A stretch of DNA of 64,000 nucleotides from Saccopteryx bilineata (GCF_036850765.1 NC_089495.1:207192347-207256346), one strand, 5' to 3'; numbered from the stretch's first letter, positions 47,069 through 60,289 are shown. Translations and numbers: made by a program. Notes: generated by a model from the sequence alone, not told the origin.

Positions 47069-47281
47069 CTTTAGCCTCATGATTTATGGTCAGATTCTTC
47101 ATGGTCTCCATGTCATCCCTGTTCTCCTCCAGGCCTAGGGGTCAGACCAGTGTTCGCCCTGAAGTGCTACCTCCCGGCCACGTAGACATTATTTCAGCAC
47201 AAAATCAATTTCTGCTCCTGCCTCGGGTCACTTCTCCTTATCGTCCTTGTGAAAGCCCCCGTGTTTCCACGAAGCCAGCAC
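47069..47281 (-). CDS. Gene B: start-codon exon
   Basis: The chosen ATG is 47102-47100, giving MKNLTINHEAK, as in the other copies. An in-frame ATG lies three codons upstream (47111-47109) and may be used instead. Another ATG at 47116-47114 opens a 5-codon frame. Compared with P2 and P5 the exon has lost about 40 bp in its 5' part. Donor is AAAG|gtgag and acceptor cccgcag at 47281. Confidence 0.7.
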
Positions 47282-47696
47282 CTGCGGGTGGAGCAGCAAT
47301 GTAACGTTTCCACACTCCTTACTGTACAAATTAGGCATTGCAGGTCCTGAGAGCTCCCATCCCAATCGCATCCCCACTCACCCACAGACTTGGGTCATAC
47401 TCAGCCCCACACAAACAAGCCCCAAAACACAGAACTCTATATTCACAATCACTCCAGGGTTCCCACAACCACTCACACACGCATGACCCAAGTAGGTGTC
47501 CCTTGCCAAAAGCAGGGGGGGGGGGCTATGTGGTCGCCTCTGCACCCCCACCCACCTCAGGGAATTCCTGTCTATTTAGCTCTGACTGACCTCCTGTGCC
47601 CGGAGCCCAAATTAACCTCGGAGATGCACGTCTGCAGCCACCTTCTCATGTGAATAACATGGCCCAGAATCATCCCTTCTCCCAAAAATTATATGA

Positions 47697-47990
47697 GCCT
47701 GACCAGGCGGTGGCGCAGTAGATACAGGGAAGGACTGGGATGCGAAAGACCCTGATACAAAGCACCGAGGTCGCCAGCTTCAGCGCGGACTCATCTGGTT
47801 TGAGCAAAGCTCACCAGCTTGGGAGCAAAGCCGCTTGCTGGAACAAGGGGTCACTAGGTCTGCTTTAGCCCCCCCAACTCGGTGAAGGCAAGTACGAGAA
47901 AGCAATCAATGGACAACTAAAGTGCCGTAACAAAAATTTGATTCTTCTCATCTCTCTCTTACAGTCTGCCCCTATCTCCCCTCCCAGTGA
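47697..47990 (+). mobile_element. VES-like SINE, shared insertion with P1
   Basis: The head is GCCTGACCAGGCGGTGGCGC. Right of it P4 has lost the A-run and the tgctcacc donor segment kept in P1 at 1946, so this copy must use another first-exon donor, such as the one near 48221. Confidence 0.8.
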
Positions 47991-48271
47991 GACGGAAAAA
48001 ACACAGGTAGCGCCCCGGAACTCACGGACTCCGGCCAACCCTAGTCTCATCCCATTTACCCGTCCCTAAATACACTTCCCGTTCTATCAACTGCACACCA
48101 GCCTCACTCATCCCGGGTCCAACCCACCAGCTCCCCAGCACCGCTCCTAACCTTACACACTGCTTCTCCCGTCCCTCCTTCCTGCACTATTGTAATTTCG
48201 ACTCCCGCAACCCGCGCTCACCAGAACTACAGAAACAGGTCCACGTGGTCTCCCTGATCATTTGTGAAAGA

Positions 48272-48688
48272 ACTACAATTCCCAGAATCCCCAGTGGCCC
48301 CGCCGCTCTCTGGCCGCAACAGAGAGAACTTAAACCAAGAGTTCAATATACCTGAACATTGTATACTCTAGTAACAGCCGACCCGTTTTTCAAACTTTTC
48401 GTTTATTGATTTTAGAGAGAGTGGAACTCAGAAAGTCAAAGAAAGAGAGAGAGAAACATGGATAACTTGTCATAATTATTTATGCATTCATTGGATGATA
48501 CTTGAATGTAACCTGACTGGGGATGAAAACTACAATCTTTTTGCATATTCCACGATGCTCTAAGGAAGTGAACAAACGAGACAGGTCTACCTATCCCTTT
48601 TCTTAAAATACTCAAGTATAAAACACAATATTTCCGAAAAGAAGTCTGTTACCAAGGTTTCAAACGGTAAGACTACAATTTCCAGAAG
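48272..48688. promoter_or_regulatory. Paired ZNF143-type motifs, P4 (gene B promoter)
   Basis: ACTACAATTCCCAGAAT lies at 48272-48288. The second site, ACTACAATTTCCAGAAG (48672-48688), has one core change. A strong minus-strand donor (TTCTG|gtgagc) lies about 45 nt inside from the first site. Confidence 0.6.
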
Positions 48689-50107
48689 TCTCTGCGGTAG
48701 TGTCTCCTGAGGTGTTTTCGGTCCAGATGGTCCTCTCCCGGGTTCTATATGGTGAAGGCATTTCCGGCTTCAGAGTCCCGCTTTTCTAGCGAGCTGGCTA
48801 TGAGGCTGTTCTGATATTTTGCATGTTTTTCACTTCTCGTGACCCAGGGTAACACTGCATTTAAGCTGACTAGCACACACGCCTCCTTCTGTGCGCGCCT
48901 TCTGAGTGTGGCTCCGTGCTATGCCCGCCCCTGCGGGCAGCCCCACGTAACTAGCGGGAAAACCAGGGAAGGCAAAGCGGTCACCCCACTGTGGATGCTG
49001 TGCAATCGATTTCCTCTCTCCAAGTCAGCTGGTGGCAGAGAAATGCAGGACGGCTAACAACACAGTACAGGACACGATGTGAAAACTGAAATGGGACGTG
49101 GGGAAGCCAGGTTCCCCCAAATTATAATGAGACTCCTCTCTGTTTCCCCTCCTTCCACGTGATGGAGCTGCATGAAGTGTTTCTGAGATGGACAGGGAAG
49201 CTCTAAGGAGGGTCTAAGCACGGAGGTGACTGGACCTGGCCCTTGCCCACAGCTCCATCCTCATCTCTGGATTCTCCTACTCCAGTAGACACTTCCACAC
49301 TCCTAGACCTCCCATTTTCTCATCTAGAAAAACTTTTTTCTGCCTCTCTCCAGCCTTCTTCCCATGTTTACTTAGTGGACTCAGCCTCCCTGAGGTGTAG
49401 GCTCAGTTTTCTTTGCCTCCAGGAAGTCTCCTCTGGGCCAGTTGTCTGATATGAATATCTTTGATCCCCAGAGAACATTTCCCAGAGCTCTTACCATTCT
49501 ATTCTGTCTTAGACTGTTCAGAGCTGTCAGTTATGAGACTGTGATCTTTCTGAGGAATGCACCATGTACTGTGTCACTGCTGCCTTATATGTCTGGAATA
49601 AACCTTGAAAAAAAATATTATTCTCAGAGGAATTAATGATTGCATGGATGGATAATGGATGATGGATGCATGGAACATAACTTCATGCAAAAGACTCAAG
49701 GACTTCAGCCAATTGCCACTTTCTGTGGGGGGATGGCTCTCTGTTCAGGGGCAGGGCAGAGATAAGGTGGCAAGGTTGTATCAGATGGTGGCTTTAATTG
49801 TTGTTCCTACAAAAACATTCGGACCATCCCTGTTCCTCCCAACCCCACAACTCCATCTTCTGTTCCAGCTTTCCAATAAAGGCAATCTAGAACATCAATC
49901 GCTGGACTCTTCAATTATTACAACTCTTCGAGCTAAAACGACAGTTTCTCCCGGCAACCCCAGCACCCTGCTCAGGTACCTGGGGTTCTTGTTGGGAGAC
50001 AGCCGTGGGCATTGTCAGTAGCTGTGCTCTCCTGAATGGTTTTATTTTAAATGAAATTTTTTCAGGCAGGATTTGTTCTTTTAATTATAAAATATTTTTT
50101 TAATCTT

Positions 50108-50483
50108 TAAAAAAAATTTTTTTTTACAGAGACAAAGAGAGAGTCAGAGAGAGGGATAGACAGGGACAGACAGGAACAAAAAGATGAGAAGCATCAATTA
50201 TTAGTTTTTTGTTGTGCATTGCGACACCTTAGTTGTTCATTGATTGTTTTCTCATATGTGCCTTGACCGTGGGGCTACAGCAGATCGAGTAACCCCTTGC
50301 TCAAGCCAGCGACCTTGGGTCCAAGCTGGTGAGCTTTTGCTCAAACCAGATGAGCCCACGTTCAAGCCAGCGACCTTGTGGTCTCGAACCTAGGTCCTTC
50401 TGCATCCCAGTCCGATGCTCTATCCACTACTCCACTGCCTGGTCAGGCCTTTTAATTATTTTTATTTATTCATTCATTCACTT

Positions 50484-50519
<36 letters not shown>

Positions 50520-50641
50520 TGGGGAGGAGCAGGAAACATCAACTCCCATATGTACCTCGACCAGACAAGTCCAGGGTTTTGAGCCAGCAACATTATCGTT
50601 CCAGGTAGACGCTTGATCCACTGCGCCACCACTGTTCAGGC
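50108..50641 (-). mobile_element. Two adjacent tRNA-derived SINEs in P4
   Basis: A VES-like SINE (50108-50448, reverse head ending GGTCAGGC) is followed by a shorter SINE (50455-50641) with an (AG)n tail at 50486-50516. Confidence 0.8.
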
Positions 50642-51880
50642 TCTTCTGAATGTTTATTCCCGTGCTCCCTTCCTGTTACTCCTTTCTGGGTGTTTCCATG
50701 TTGAAGCCACTAATATGTCTAGCTAGTATTTCTTGAGAACGTTCCTTTACACTCACCCATGATTGCTGGGTCCACCTACACCTCTCTCTGCTTCGCTCAT
50801 CAATCCACTATGACTTGAATTTATTTCCAATTTACCTGTAGATTTCAGTGAGATCCTAACTAAGGTTCTCCTCCTGGAAATCATTAATATATCAATACTC
50901 CTGAAAGTTGAATACAGGACTTTGTGTGTATAAGGTTCTGTAATTTTTTCTGTAAAGACAAAGATAAAATTTTATGAGAGTCTCAAAAAATGTCTATTAT
51001 TGTGAGAGACAGAATGAGGAACAGATAGAGATGGACAGGAAGGGAGAGATGAGAAGCATCAATTGTTCATTCCCACACATCAGTTACTCATTGATTGCTT
51101 TCTCATGTGTGGAACTGCCAATTGGGCTATTTGGGCTCAGAAGAAGGAGGAGTAGAAAAGGGTGTGAACAAAGTGTCAGGGCTTTGGACTAAAAACAATA
51201 GCTGGGGTCTGACGAAGCCGTCTTGGACAAAATAGTAGGATGATGTGTCAATGCAGGACCCTTGGATTGGAGAAGTGAGGTGACTTGGCATTGCACCTGC
51301 ATTTATGGGTCTTTACGCCCATGAGTAGCTAAGAGGCCCAAAGCAATGATTCATGATGGGAGGAGAGGTCTTACCTAAAGGACCTGCACTTCGAATACAG
51401 AAGTCTAAAGAGAGTGTACCAATAAAGGGACTGTGAAAAAGCAGGACTTAAACAGTCCTTCAAGGAACACTGACACCTTGATGGGGAAGAGAGGTACTCA
51501 GCAGGGATCTGAGTAGAGATTAGGAAGAAGAAAACCCAGGGGACGGAGCCTGCACAGCAGCCAATGGGAGTCATCATTCAGAAGCAGCAATCCAGGCCTG
51601 GGTACTGGGAAGTTCCCCCCCTCTGAGTTCCTCCCCTCTGGAACCTCGATCAGCCTCTCCTTGCAAAGTCTCAGATTCCCCAACAAATGTACTATATTTG
51701 GAACATACTTTTTTCTCAAGGATTGAATTCATGCAGGAAACCTGGGCTGTGAATGTGAACTCTTTTCCAGATGCATGTGTGACTAAGGGGCACAGACTGA
51801 GCTCATTTATGAAAGAGTTTACTGGAAGAAAACAAAAACACACTGGGAAGAATTGTGTATGAATATAAAACACGTGATCA

Positions 51881-53043
51881 TTTTTAGGTTACTTACATAG
51901 AACCTTGTACTTCTTTATTCCTGTAATTACAAAAAGTGGGAACATGAAATAAAAACATATCAATTTAGTTACGAATGCCATCCTCACTCTCAGAGGATGG
52001 GGGAGGAGTCAAGACGTAGAAAACCCCATCCAGGTGACTGAGATAGTGGACGGTGGGGGCAAACAGAATGTCTGGGTCTTTTGAGGATGAACAACAGGGT
52101 AAATCTCCACCCACAAACCCTGCTGAGATGGGTCTTCTCCCTGAGTGTCCCCCGGTGCACAATGAAGTATAGCTGAATGCTAAAGCGTCACACACAGTAC
52201 TTCCCTGTCCTTGTAAAGTTTCTCCTAATGTAGCTGTTCTATGATGTATCCTGAGCTGAGCTTTTCCCAATCACTGCCCATTCTGCCCAAACACAGAGAA
52301 TGTATATGCTGCACTGTGTTGAGGGTGCTTCATGGCCAGTCATGTCTATACTCCTTATACACTTAAGGTGTCTCACAGTGGAGTCCCTGGAGAGACAATG
52401 GGTGGAGAATTGAGTGGTTTATTGGTGACTGAGGGCTGGAATGGGCAGAGGAAGAAGCTGACCTGCAGTGTGTTCACAGCTGAGATCTCATGGGCATCTC
52501 CTGACCCAGGATGACCTCTGAACCCAACAGAGTCAAGGGGTGAGGTTTTGCCTCTCCATCTCAATCAGTCATGAGCCAGGGCACCCTGTGTGAGGAGGTC
52601 ATTCTATGTGGCTGAGAGCAGGTCCTAGAGAAGAATTCATCACCATGGCCATCAGCAGCAGTTATCAGCAGCTGCAGGGGTGTGGGTCCTGATAAGGTGA
52701 TCTGGGTAGAAATCCAAAACATCCCCACTGAAGGATCTCCCCACGGCATGAGAACAAGGACACATGACTACAGGATCCCTGTCCACAATCCCTGCAACAC
52801 ACGGCCCCTCCCTGATGCCGTCATGGGCCTGCCTGTTGGACACTGGCTGTTCTGTCAATGTTGACTTATTTGTAACGCCTCAATCAAATTCCCTGCACAC
52901 ATGCTTCCCGCCTAAGTGCATCCTCCTTGTACAATGGGGTCTGATATATGGATAGAGCTACCTGCATGCTGCATGCATGTGACTCCTCTGGTGAATGTGT
53001 CCTCAGTGCCTGATGACAGGCGACACATCTCTGCTAGTCACTA

Positions 53044-53082
<39 letters not shown>

Positions 53083-53131
53083 GTGTGGTGTCTCCGGTGT
53101 AAGATGAGGTCTCACTGATTGCTGAAGTCCT
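51881..53131 (-). repeat. Z block, copy 4, truncated
   Basis: Only the 3' region survives. It ends in tcactgattgctgaagtcctg, the same place as 9320 in Z1, about 200 bp before the finger exon. The KRAB exon, finger exon and introns are missing. Confidence 0.75.
53046..53080. repeat. (CA)n microsatellite in Z4
   Basis: About 17 pure units, 50 bp from the Z4/P5 junction. Confidence 0.9.
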
Positions 53132-53190
53132 GATTTCGTCTGCTGATCTCTCTCTCTGCGCCCCCGACTCACAACAACACTCTGACTCAC

Positions 53191-53249
53191 CAGTGTTCTG
53201 GGCTTTCCCTCCTTTTCTTGGAGCGAGTCAGTGCAGCTGGAAGGCAGAC
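53191..53249 (-). CDS. Orphan KZNF coding exon 2 (P5)
   Basis: 59 nt with intact acceptor and donor; in phase it is open like the others. The next KRAB exon downstream is gene B's at 43739, because Z4 has none. It is either dead or part of an alternative 5' end for gene B. Confidence 0.55.
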
Positions 53250-53426
53250 CTAGGGGAAGAACAAAGCTCTGAGGGTGCAGGCCTCCCAGAATGCCCCGGG
53301 GAGCAGCTCCTCGGAGCCCAGGACAGAGGGAGCAGTCCCTTTACTCAGCTGGGGTCACTACAGTGCTCTCAGCTAAGCCCAGAGCCTTACTCCTCCGCCT
53401 CACCTCTCCAGACTCTCAACTCTCAC

Positions 53427-53681
53427 CTTTAGCCTCATGATTTGGGGTCAGATTCTTCATGGTCTGCACGTCTTCCCTGTTCTCCTCCTGGTCCTGCTCT
53501 CCCAAGGCCGAAGGATCAGGTAACCTCACGGCCCCGGAGTCAGACCACTATTTGTCCTGAAATTCTACCACCCAGCCAGGTAAGACGTTATTTCATCTCA
53601 AGACCGATTTCTGCTCCTGCCCCAGGTCATTTCTCCGAACCGTCCTTGTGAAAGCCCACCGTGTTTCCAGGAAGCCAGCAC
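53427..53681 (-). CDS. Orphan KZNF start-codon exon (P5)
   Basis: The ATG is 53460-53458, with MKNLTPNHEAK, donor AAAG|gtgag and acceptor at 53681. Everything needed for splicing is kept although the Z block below is deleted. Confidence 0.55.
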
Positions 53682-54395
53682 CTGCGGGTGGAGCAGTAAT
53701 GTGACATTTCCACACTCCTTACTGTACAAATCAGGCACTGCAGCTCCTGAAAGCTCCCACCCCAACCGCATCCCCACTCACTCACCGACTTGGGACATAC
53801 TCAGCCCCACGCAAACAAGCCCCAAAACCCAGAACTCCATATTCACAATCAGTCTGGGGTTCCCACAACCAGTCACACACGCTTGACCCAAGTAAGTGTC
53901 CCCTTGCCAAAAGCAGGGGCTATATTGTCGCCTCTGCACCCCCATCCACCACAGGGAATTCCTGTCTATTTAGCTCTGGCTGAACACGTGTACCCAGAGC
54001 CCAAATAAACCTCAGGGAAGCACGTCTGCAGTCGTCTTTCTATGTAAATTCCACAGTTCAGAATCATCCCAACTTCTCCCAAAAAAGTGACATGAGAGTT
54101 CCTGTTTACCTGCTTCAGCGGGAGAAGGAAGGACCCGGGTGCACCCCGCAACTCCAAGGAAGCTGCGTCTCACCCCACTTCCCCGTCCCTAAATACACGG
54201 CTGGGGCCGCGTCCCGGCTCCAAAAATGAAACTTCCCGCACTTCCCGTTCCAGCTACTGCACACTCATCCCGGCTCCTAACCCTACACACGGTCTCTCTC
54301 ATCCCTCCTTCCAGATTGGTGGTCACCCGGGCACCCCGCGCTCACGGAAACTAGCAGAGGAGGTCAACGTAAACTCCCGGCTTACCTAAGTAAGA

Positions 54396-54814
54396 ACTAC
54401 GATTCCCAGAATCCATAAGAAATTTGCCTCCCATTGGCCTCAACACAATGACTTGAAAACCACGAGTTTAATATACCTTAACGTTATATACTGTAGGGAC
54501 AGCCGACCCGTTTATCCCATTTCTTATTGATTGACTTTAGAGGGAAAGAGTGGAAGGCAGAAAAAGAGAAGTGAGAGAAAAAAAGATGGATTTGTCCCAA
54601 TTATTTACGCATTCACTGGTTGATTCTTGTATGAATCCTGACTGGGATTAAAACTGCAATCTTGTCATATCCCACGGTGCTTCAATACCTGAAAAAACCG
54701 GCCAGCTCTACCCATCTCTTTTCTTAAGATACCCACGTATAAAACAGATAATGATTCCGGACTGAATTAACTTCGTCGGGTACCAAACGTAGGAAAGACT
54801 ACAGTTCCCAACAG
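54396..54814. promoter_or_regulatory. Paired ZNF143-type motifs, P5
   Basis: ACTACGATTCCCAGAAT lies at 54396-54412 and ACTACAGTTCCCAACAG at 54798-54814. Possible first-exon donor AGCAG|gtaaac near 54111. Confidence 0.55.
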
Positions 54815-56805
54815 CCTCTGCGCAGCGTCTCCTGAGGTTTCTCCTGCACGACAGTCCTCTCCCGGGTTCTATGCGGAGAAGGCATTTCCGGTTAGAAGGT
54901 GCAGTACCTCTTATGCGCAGGCTGCGGGGCTGTTCTGCGCTTTGGCATGTTTTTACCTTCTCATGGCGCAGCGAAATTCACCGAGTTTAAGCAGGACACG
55001 CCCCCCTCTGTGCGCCTCTACTAACTGTGGCTCCGTGCTAAGGGCCCGCCCCTGTGGGCAGCACCACGTTACTAGCCGGACAACCACGAATGGCAAAGCT
55101 GTCACCCCACTGTGGATGCTGTGCAATTGATTTCCTCTCTCCAAGTCAGCTGATGGCAGAGAAATGCAGGACAGCCTAACAACAGAGTACAGGACACAAT
55201 GTGAAAACTGAAATGAAACATGTGAAAGCCAGGTTGCCCCAAATGATAAGGAGCTCCTCTCTCCTACTCCTTTTTCCACGTGATAAAGCTGCATGAAGTG
55301 TTTCCTGAGATGGACAGGGAAGCTCTCAGGAGGGTCTAAGCACAGAGGTAACTGGATCTGGCCCTTGTCCACTGCTCCATCCTCATCTCTGGCTTCCCTC
55401 CTACACCAGTGGACAATTCACCCTCCTAGACCTGGCATTTCCTCCTCGAAGTAAACTCCTCCCTCCCTCTCTCTCCAACATTTTCCCCGTGTTTGGTTAG
55501 TAAACTAATCCTCCTTGAGCTGTAGGCTCAGATTTCTTTGCTTCCAGGAAATCTCTTCTGGTTCCTTTGTGTGAGAGGTATTTCTTTGATCCTCAGAGAA
55601 AAAGTCACAAAACATTTATTATTCTGTTCTGTCCTGGTTTGTTCATAGCTGTCACTTAGGAGACTGGTTTTTCTGAGGAATGCACTATCTACTGTGGCAT
55701 TGCCGCCTTATATGTCTGGAATAAAAAATGCAGAAAATATTATTCTCAGAAGAATTAATGATTTGATGGTTGAACAGTTGGATGATGGACGGACAGATGG
55801 ATGATGGATGGCTGGAAGATAACTTCAGGGAAAAGACTCAAGCGCTTCAGCCATTTGCCACCTTCTGTAGGAGGGTGACAAACTGTTCAGGACCAGGGCA
55901 GTGATGAGGTGGCAAGGTTGTAGCGAATAGTGCCTTTGTTGTTCCTATAGAAACACTTGGACCCACCCTCTTCCTCCCAACCCCACATCTCCAACCTCTG
56001 TTCTGTCCTTCCAGTGAAGAGATGATCAAGAACATCACTCACTGGACTTACTACAACTCTTTGGGTTTAATGAGAGTATCTTCTGGCCACCTTTGCACCT
56101 GCTGACATGCCCAGGAGTCTTGCTGGAAGACAGCCATGGGCATTCTGAGTAGCTGTGCTCTCCTGAATTGTTTATTCTGCACTCCCTTCCTGTTATCCCT
56201 TTCTGGGTGTTTCAATGTTGAAGTCACCAAAATCTCAAGCCAGTATTTATCAGAAAAAAAATCACTTTTACACTCAACCATGTTTCCTGGGCTCAACCTA
56301 AACCTCTGCTTTGTTTGTCAATCTAGTATCACCTGAATTGATTCCCAGTTTACCTGCAGAATTCAATTAAAGCCTAAGGTTCTCCCTTTAGAAATCATGA
56401 ATAAGTATTCGTAAAAGTGGAATGCAGGACTTTTTATGTATATGCTTCTGTGCATTTTTCTGTAAAGAGAATTAAGTTTTTATTAGATTCTCAAAAAACA
56501 ACTTTTGTGTGTGACAGTGACCGAGAGACAGAGAGATAGGAATGGAGAAAGAAGCATCAATTCTTCATTCCACACCTCAGTCTCTCATTAATTGCTTTTT
56601 CATATGCTGAGCTGTCAAATTGGACCATGTGGGCTGAGAGGGAGAGTAGGAAATGGTGTGGCCAAAGTACCAGGTTTTGGGCTAAAAAACAGCACCTGGT
56701 GTAAAAATAAGCTGTCCTGAACAAATAGTAAGACAATGTATATAAGCAGCACCCTCTAATTGGAAAAATGAGGGGACACAGCATTGGAGATGTATTTATG
56801 TGTTT

Positions 56806-57130
56806 TGTTTTGTTTTTAACAGAGACAGTCAGAGAGAGGGATAGACAGGGACAGACAGGAATGGAGAGAGATGAGGACCATCAATCATGTTTTTTGTTGC
56901 GCATTGCAACACCTTAGTTGTTCAATGATTGCTTTCTCATATGTCTTGACCGTGGGCCTTCAGCAGACCAAGTAACCCCTTGCTGGAGCCAGCGACCTTG
57001 GGTCCAAGCTGGTGAGCTTTTGCTCAAACCAGATGAGCCCGCGCTCAAGCTGGCGACCTCGGGGTCTCGAACCTGGGTCCTCGGCATCCCAGTCCAACGC
57101 TCTATCCACTGTGCCACTGCCTGGTCAGGC
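56806..57130 (-). mobile_element. VES-like SINE at the P5/Z5 boundary
   Basis: The reverse head ends CTGGTCAGGC at 57130. Z5 sequence starts directly after it, so it may mark a recombination or deletion point. Confidence 0.8.
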
Positions 57131-58540
57131 ATAACCTCGTAAAGTTGTTCTTAATGTAACAGTTCTATGATGTATCCAGTGGTGAGCATTTCCCAAGTCC
57201 CTGCCCATTCTTCCCACACAAGCTAGGATTTATTTGATGCTCTTCATGGTCACAACCATGTCTGCACTCCTCGTTTCTACGATATTAAGAGTAGAGTCTC
57301 TGGAGAGACAATATATGGAGAATTGAGTGGTTTATTGGTGAATGAGGGCTGGACTGGGCAGAGGAAGAAGCTGACCTGCAGTGTGTTCACAACTGAGAAC
57401 TCATGGGCATCTCCAGGTCCAGAATGACGCTTTAAACCCAGCAGAGTCAGGGGGTGAGGCTTTGTCTCTGCTTCTCAATCAGTCACTGGCCAGGAGCCAC
57501 CCTAATTAAAGGGCCTGTACCCTGTGGCTGAGAGCAGGTCCTAGAGAAGAATTCACCACCATGTCCATCAGCAGCAGTTATCACCAGCTGCAGGGGTGTG
57601 GGTCCTGATACGGTGAACTTGGAGAGCTCCACAACATCCCAAGGAAAGGATCACCCAATGGCATGAGAACAAGCCTTCATGAACCTTCTCCACAATCCCT
57701 GCAAACACACGGTTCCTCCCTGATTATGTCATCATGGGTCTGCCTGTTGGCCACTGGTGTTCAATGTTGACTTATTGCTAATGCCTCAATCACATTCCCT
57801 GCAGAAATGCTTCCTCACTAAGGACATTTTCCTGGTGTAAGGGGGGCTGATTTATGGCTAGAGTTACCCACATGCTGCATGAATGTGACTCCTCTAGGTA
57901 ATGTGTTCTTGGTGCATGATGACAGGTGACACATCTCTGCAGGTTCAATACTACACAATCATACACATGGACAGTCTGGTGCCTTTCTGGTGTAACATGA
58001 GGTCTCACTGATTGCTGAAGTCTTGACCATCATCCCTGCATATGCAAGGCTTCCCCCCTCCGTGTGTCCTCAGGTGTCTGATGAGATCTGACTTGCAGCC
58101 AAAGCTTCACCCACATTCCTTGCAAATATCACGCTTGTTCTTTGATGTGTCCTCTGCTGATTAAGGAGTGGTGCTTTCTGGCTAAAGCTGCATCCACACT
58201 CATCACACATGTAAGGATTCTTCGCCGAGTGAGTCCTCTGGTGAATTCTGAGGACAGACATATCACCAAGTTCTCATCCACAGTCTGGGTACAGTAGGGC
58301 TTCTTTGTCAAGGGAGTCCACTGGTGTTCCCTGAGGTGTGGTTTATCAACAAATCTATGGCAGCACTCCTGGCACACAAAGGGTTTCTCCCCCGAGTGAG
58401 TCATCCAGTGTCCCCTGAGGTTAGGCTTTTCACCAAACCCTCATCCACACTCCGGGCACACTAAGGGATTCTCACCGAAGTGAATCCTCTGGTGTCTCCT
58501 GAGGTGTGACTTAAGACCCTAATGCTTGTGCACATCCCTT
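57131..58540 (-). repeat. Z block, copy 5, truncated
   Basis: 3' region plus about 450 bp of decayed finger exon. The upper end is joined to a P6 remnant at about 58540. Confidence 0.7.
57990..58520 (-). pseudogene. KZNF finger pseudogene (Z5)
   Basis: Finger pieces are readable on the minus strand: LRRHQRIH (about 58490), an in-frame stop in the next finger (near 58440), then [20 protein letters not shown] (about 58350-58410). After that comes a frame change and more decay. The N-terminal spacer, KRAB exon and promoter are absent. It probably has no function. Confidence 0.8.
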
Positions 58541-58790
58541 CCTTAAGGCGCAGCTCCAATCCAGGCCTTGGTGACCTGGGATGTTCCTCCCCTTTGGAAC
58601 CTCGATCATCCTCTCCATGCAAAGTCTCAGATTCCCCAACAAATGTACTTTATTTGTGACATTTCTTTCTCAGGAGCTGGATTCTTGCAGGAAACCTGGG
58701 CTGTGAATGTGAACTCTTTTCCAGATGCATGTATGACTAAGGGGCACAGACTGAGCTCATGCAAGAGCTGACTGGAATAGAATTAACAAG
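58541..58790 (-). repeat. P6 remnant
   Basis: About 250 bp matching the right end of P blocks (ggaaacctgggctgtgaatgtg, as at 5102 and 51738). All exons and the promoter of this copy are gone. Confidence 0.7.
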
Positions 58791-58856
58791 CACAAAGGAA
58801 GGGAACTCTAGAACCTTTAGGTTATTTTTCTAAAGCCCCTTCAGCAGCACTTTTTT

Positions 58857-59034
58857 AAAATTTTTATTTATTTATTCATTTTAGAGAGGAGAGAGTAAGA
58901 GTGAAAGAGAAAGGAGGAGGAGCAAGAAGCATCAACTTCCATATGTGCCTTGACCAGGCAAGCCCAGGGTTTTGAGCTGGTGAGCTCAGCGTTCCAGGTC
59001 AACGCTTTATCCACTGCGCCACTACAGGTCAGGC
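58857..59034 (-). mobile_element. Short tRNA-derived SINE
   Basis: The reverse head ends CTACAGGTCAGGC. The near repeat cagcagcactttt / caggagtatttct flanks it. Confidence 0.75.
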
Positions 59035-59303
59035 CAGGAGTATTTCTTTGTGTCTGCACAAATATCACTCACTCACAATGTCTTGGTATTGCATCCAGAA
59101 GACATCCACTCAGGGAAGTTAAATAAAGTTCTGCAATCAAGTCATACAGGGCTTAGTTAGATGGCTTATTGCCTATAATGCAGCTGTTCTATGATGTATC
59201 CTGAGGTGAGCTTTTCCCTCCTCTATCCCCATTAATCCCAAACATATAGAATGTATATGCTGGCATTTGTGAGGGGTGGTTTATGGCAACAGCCATGTCT
59301 GTA

Positions 59304-59542
59304 CAGTGGTACTTTGAGATACAAACAGACCAACATATGAATTTTTCTTTAGAAGCTGCAACTCAGTCCCTATTTTTGTTTGAGATCCGAGTGAAATTCC
59401 GAGATATGAGTCATGATTTGGGAAGCTGACGCTAGCTGGCACATTGGCGCATGGTTCCAGTACTGGCAGTTTGATATACAAGTTGACTGACTTTCAAACT
59501 CGGTTTCAGAACAAATTAAATTCGTATCTCAAGGTACCACTG
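59304..59542. mobile_element. Tc1/mariner-like MITE
   Basis: The terminal inverted repeats are CAGTGGTACTTTGAGATAC and the complement of CAGTGGTACCTTGAGATAC. TA flanks both ends. Z1-Z5 have the empty site. It is 239 bp and non-coding. Confidence 0.8.
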
Positions 59543-60289
59543 TACTACTCATACACTTAAGGAGTCTGAGAGTGGAGTCCCTGGAGAGACAATGGATGGA
59601 GAATTGAATGGTATTGGTGAATGAGGGCTGGAATGGGCCGAGGAAGAAGCTGAGCTGCCATATGTTCACAAGCAGGATCTGATGGGCCCTTATAATTCTA
59701 GGATAACTCTCTGATCCTAACAGAGTCAAGGGGTGAGATTCCGTCACCCCACCTCAATCAGTAATTGGCAAGGAGCCACTGTTTGTGAAGGGGCAGATCC
59801 CTGTTGCTGAGAGCAGGTCCTAGAGAAGAATTCATCACTGCGGCCATTAGCAGTACATATCAGCAGCTGCAGGGGTGTCAGTCCTGGTATGGGTTTCTGG
59901 CCAGAGCTCTTCAGCATCCAGAGTGAAGGATGTCACCAGGGGATGAGAGCAAGGGCTCATGACAAGAGCTTTGTCTACAATCACTGAAAACACACGGCCC
60001 CTCCCTGCATATGCCCTCAAGGGCCAGCCTGTTGGCCACTGGCTGTTCGGTCACTGTTGACTTATTGCTCACACCTCACTCAGGCACACACACTTCCCAT
60101 TTAAGTGCACCCTGCTAGTGCAATGGGGACTGATGTACGCCTAGACATACCCTACATGCTGGATGCATGCGACTCCTCTGGTGAATGTGTCCTTGGTGCC
60201 TGATGACAGGTGACACCACTATGCAGGCTCACTTACTTTACATACAAACAGAAGGATGGTTGGGTGTCTCTCTGGTGTAAGATGAGGTC

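Larger units (their letters stand above)
46600..51880 (-). repeat. P block, copy 4 (gene B promoter and 5' exons)
   Basis: It is closest to P1, with which it shares the SINE at 47697. The region 48700-51880 has no convincing gene. It holds SINEs at 50108-50448 and 50455-50641 and a degraded one near 50990-51110. Confidence 0.8.
53132..57130 (-). repeat. P block, copy 5
   Basis: It begins after a short unmatched junction (about 53132-53175) and aligns with P2. It ends in a VES-like SINE at 56806-57130. The region 54900-56800 has no convincing gene. Confidence 0.8.
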
